A DNA stretch of 7,067 nt, from positions 1 to 7,067 of the forward strand of contig JAHHSP010000061.1 of the NCBI GenBank assembly GCA_020025115.1, in the 5' to 3' direction. This document shows, in pieces, positions 5,258-7,067 of this stretch. The notes beneath the pieces are model-generated. The model made no database searches. It was not told where the DNA came from and worked only from the letters and a program-made list of their open reading frames with translations. The DNA is from Collinsella sp. GTDB taxonomy: Bacteria; Actinomycetota; Coriobacteriia; Coriobacteriales; Coriobacteriaceae. Every line of letters starts with the position of its first letter. The stretch's first letter is position 1. A program made the translations under genes and the position numbers.

Positions 5258-6031
5258 CTAATCCGAGAGGTATCTGGACAGGAATTCCCGGGTGCGGGCA
5301 CCCTCGGGTGCGGTGAATATCCGCTCGGGCGTTCCCTGCTCGGCGATTACGCCGCGATCCATGAAGACCACGCGGTCCGATACGGTGCGTGCGAACTCCA
5401 TCTCATGCGTGACGACGATCATCGTCATGCCGTCACGCGCGAGGGCGCGCATGGCCTCGAGCACCTCGCCGACGATTTGCGGGTCGAGTGCGCTGGTGGG
5501 TTCATCGAACAGCATGATCTTCGGGCGCATGCACAGGGCGCGCGCGATGGCGACGCGCTGCTTCTGCCCGCCCGAGAGCGTGGCGGGAGCCGCATGGGCA
5601 AAGGCCTCGAGCCCCACGGAGCGCAGATGCCCGAGCGCCACCTCCTCGGCCTCGGTCTTCGACAGCTTCTTGCGGATGATGGGCGCCAGGGTGCAGTTGG
5701 CCAGCACGTCCATGTTGTTGAACAGATTGAAGCCCTGGAACACCATGCCGATGTCCTCGCGCAGGGCGTTCACATCCACATGGTCGGCGGTGAGGTCGCT
5801 GCCCTGAAACCACACGTGGCCCGCATCGGGGGTCTCCAGCAGGTTGATGCACCGGAGCAGGGTCGACTTGCCGGAGCCGGAGGCACCGATGATGGTCACG
5901 ACCTCACCGGGGGCAACATCCAGATTGACGTCGCGCAGGACCTCCAGGCCACCGAAGGACTTGCGCAACCCCTCGATGCGCACCAGGTATTTGTCGGCGG
6001 GAGCCGTCGCGGTGATGTCACTCGTATTCAT
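5258..6031 (-). CDS. Polar amino-acid ABC transporter, ATP-binding protein
   Basis: This 257-residue ATPase of the GlnQ/HisP/ArtP (PAAT) type powers amino-acid import from the cytoplasmic face of the membrane. Walker A GASGSGKST is at 49-57, Q-loop VFQGF at 97-101 (Q99), signature LSGGQ at 152-156, Walker B IMLFDEP at 172-178, D-loop SALD at 180-183 and H-loop His209. All are intact and the length is normal for the family. The ATG is 3 nt after the permease stop, and its ribosome site GAGGAG lies within the last permease codons, so the two are translationally linked. The substrate cannot be read from this subunit. Its position next to argGH makes arginine, citrulline or ornithine an attractive but unproven guess; glutamine, glutamate or cystine are alternatives. 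Confidence 0.93.
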   Translation of the reverse strand: MNTSDITATAPADKYLVRIEGLRKSFGGLEVLRDVNLDVAPGEVVTIIGASGSGKSTLLRCINLLETPDAGHVWFQGSDLTADHVDVNALREDIGMVFQGFNLFNNMDVLANCTLAPIIRKKLSKTEAEEVALGHLRSVGLEAFAHAAPATLSGGQKQRVAIARALCMRPKIMLFDEPTSALDPQIVGEVLEAMRALARDGMTMIVVTHEMEFARTVSDRVVFMDRGVIAEQGTPERIFTAPEGARTREFLSRYLSD

Positions 6032-6034
6032 GAT

Positions 6035-7051
6035 TTAGCGCTCCTCGACGTTGACGGGCTGATCGGATGTGCTTCCAAGCTTCACGGACTTGACGTCGAG
6101 CCGGCTTGCGAGATGCCCCAACAGCCACGAGGCGAACATGGTGAGGCACAGGTACATCACGCTCGTCACGAGCGCTGCCTCGAATTTGGCGTAGTAGATA
6201 CCGCCCACGGTGGTCGTGGCGAACATGAGGTCGAAGGTGCCGATGACCGAGAGCACCGATGAGTCCTTGATGTTGATGACGAGCTCGTTTGAAAGACCGG
6301 GAATGGCGAACTTGACGCCCTGCGGGAAGACCACCCTGCGCATCGCCTCCCACTGCGAGAGGCCGAGAGAGCGCGCGGCTTCCATCTGCCCCGCGTCGAC
6401 CGACTCGATGCCGCCGCGCAGCACCTCCATCATGTAAGCCGTGGAGTTGAGCACGATGGTCACGAGGCCGGCGGTGAACGTGCTCCAAACAGCATTGATC
6501 TGCGTGGTGGTGAGGTTGGTCATCTTGAACAACGAGAAGACGCCGAAGAAGATGATCATGGCCTGCACCATCATAGGGGTGCCACGCACCACGGTGCTGT
6601 ACACGCGAGCGAACCCGCTGCCCACGACCTTCCAAAAGCGCACGAAATCGTTATCCGGGCGGTCGACGACTTGGATGCGCAGGAATACGAGGAGCAGGGC
6701 CAAGAAGAACGCGAGCACGGTGCCGAGCACCGCGAGGGCGACCGTGGTCTTGAGACCCGCGGCAAAGATGGCCCGTCCGTTGTAGAGCATGTAGAGCATG
6801 CTCTCGAGCGTGGCGGAGGGGCGCGTCGTCGCCGTGGTCGCAACCGCCCATGCGGAGGCGAGCCCACATCCCACGCGGTCGAGGACGAGCACGGCGGTGA
6901 TGGCGACGACCCCGTAGGAGCCGTAACGCAACAGGCGCGCCGCACCCGGGCGCGTGAACGGCGACGTTCGCGCATAGGCATTCCACCGCACGACCTTGAT
7001 CGTCAAAGCGACAGCGGAAAGCACGAGCCAGGCAGCGAGCAGATAGTACAT
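6035..7051 (-). CDS. Polar amino-acid ABC transporter, permease (HisM/GlnP type)
   Basis: This 338-residue membrane protein would form, as a dimer, the channel of the amino-acid importer. The family's permease core begins near residue 85: membrane segments around 100-126, VRGTP at 155-159 with a segment at 160-176, one at 190-208, the EAA cytoplasmic loop EAARSLGLSQWEAMRRV (224-240) that contacts the ATPase, and a last segment near 291-315. About 80 extra N-terminal residues precede the core, with two more hydrophobic segments (3-21 and 45-70). The family is usually 215-240 residues, so this is a long form. ATG 7051 has GAGG 5 nt upstream. The frame stays open to the window edge, so a longer protein is not excluded, although an out-of-frame TGA at 7059-7061 may be the end of an upstream gene, plausibly the binding protein. 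It overlaps none of the ATPase gene and shares its operon. Confidence 0.9.
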   Translation of the reverse strand: MYYLLAAWLVLSAVALTIKVVRWNAYARTSPFTRPGAARLLRYGSYGVVAITAVLVLDRVGCGLASAWAVATTATTRPSATLESMLYMLYNGRAIFAAGLKTTVALAVLGTVLAFFLALLLVFLRIQVVDRPDNDFVRFWKVVGSGFARVYSTVVRGTPMMVQAMIIFFGVFSLFKMTNLTTTQINAVWSTFTAGLVTIVLNSTAYMMEVLRGGIESVDAGQMEAARSLGLSQWEAMRRVVFPQGVKFAIPGLSNELVINIKDSSVLSVIGTFDLMFATTTVGGIYYAKFEAALVTSVMYLCLTMFASWLLGHLASRLDVKSVKLGSTSDQPVNVEER

Positions 7052-7067
7052 GGCGACCTCAAGCGCA

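Noticed and set aside
4838..5261. Two plus-strand open frames in the argG leader
   Set aside because: No family resemblance, and they read across the terminator, hairpins and leader ORF, which explain the region better.
5405..6262. 285-codon plus-strand frame over the ATPase and permease genes
   Set aside because: His/Gly-rich shadow of the ABC genes; no motif and no plausible ribosome site.
7052..7067. End of an upstream gene (TGA at 7059-7061, minus strand)
   Set aside because: Only 16 bases are visible, so a stop triplet alone cannot support a gene call; mentioned only under the permease.

Overview
This GC-rich window carries six protein genes, all on the minus strand, plus one small leader ORF that I infer from sequence. 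AAAGGGG-type ribosome sites, several GTG starts and the gene content suggest a high-GC Gram-positive anaerobe. My best guess is a gut actinobacterium of the Coriobacteriia, but the genus cannot be fixed from this sequence.

In the direction of transcription (right to left), the window opens with a two-gene polar amino-acid ABC importer: permease 7051-6035, then ATPase 6031-5258, separated by 3 nt. A strong hairpin without a U-tract (5206-5241) follows. Next is a leader of about 350 nt, then argG (4784-3480) and argH (3380-1953), the last two enzymes of arginine synthesis (citrulline to arginine). ndk (1774-1367) follows and ends at a 15-bp terminator hairpin. Last is an L-cysteine desulfidase/UPF0597 gene (1233-1), with its own extended -10 candidate and its final codons cut off by the window edge.

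The most interesting part is the argG leader. It holds a 37-codon ORF (5110-4997) with a good Shine-Dalgarno. Seven of its last 19 residues are arginine, and it ends in three consecutive CGA codons directly before TAA. An intrinsic terminator (4928-4907, 7-bp GC-rich stem plus U5) lies 68 nt after the stop codon and 122 nt before argG. The Arg codons can fold into a hairpin, and the segment behind them can alternatively pair with the terminator arm. This is the layout of ribosome-mediated attenuation, here apparently sensing charged tRNA-Arg.

A second layer sits downstream. A perfect 13-bp long-range helix (4943-4955 with 4827-4839) encloses the terminator. Its 3' arm can instead pair over 8 bp with the SD/start region of argG (4784-4791), which suggests a switch that also affects translation. 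All of this comes from reading the sequence; no folding or homology search was run.
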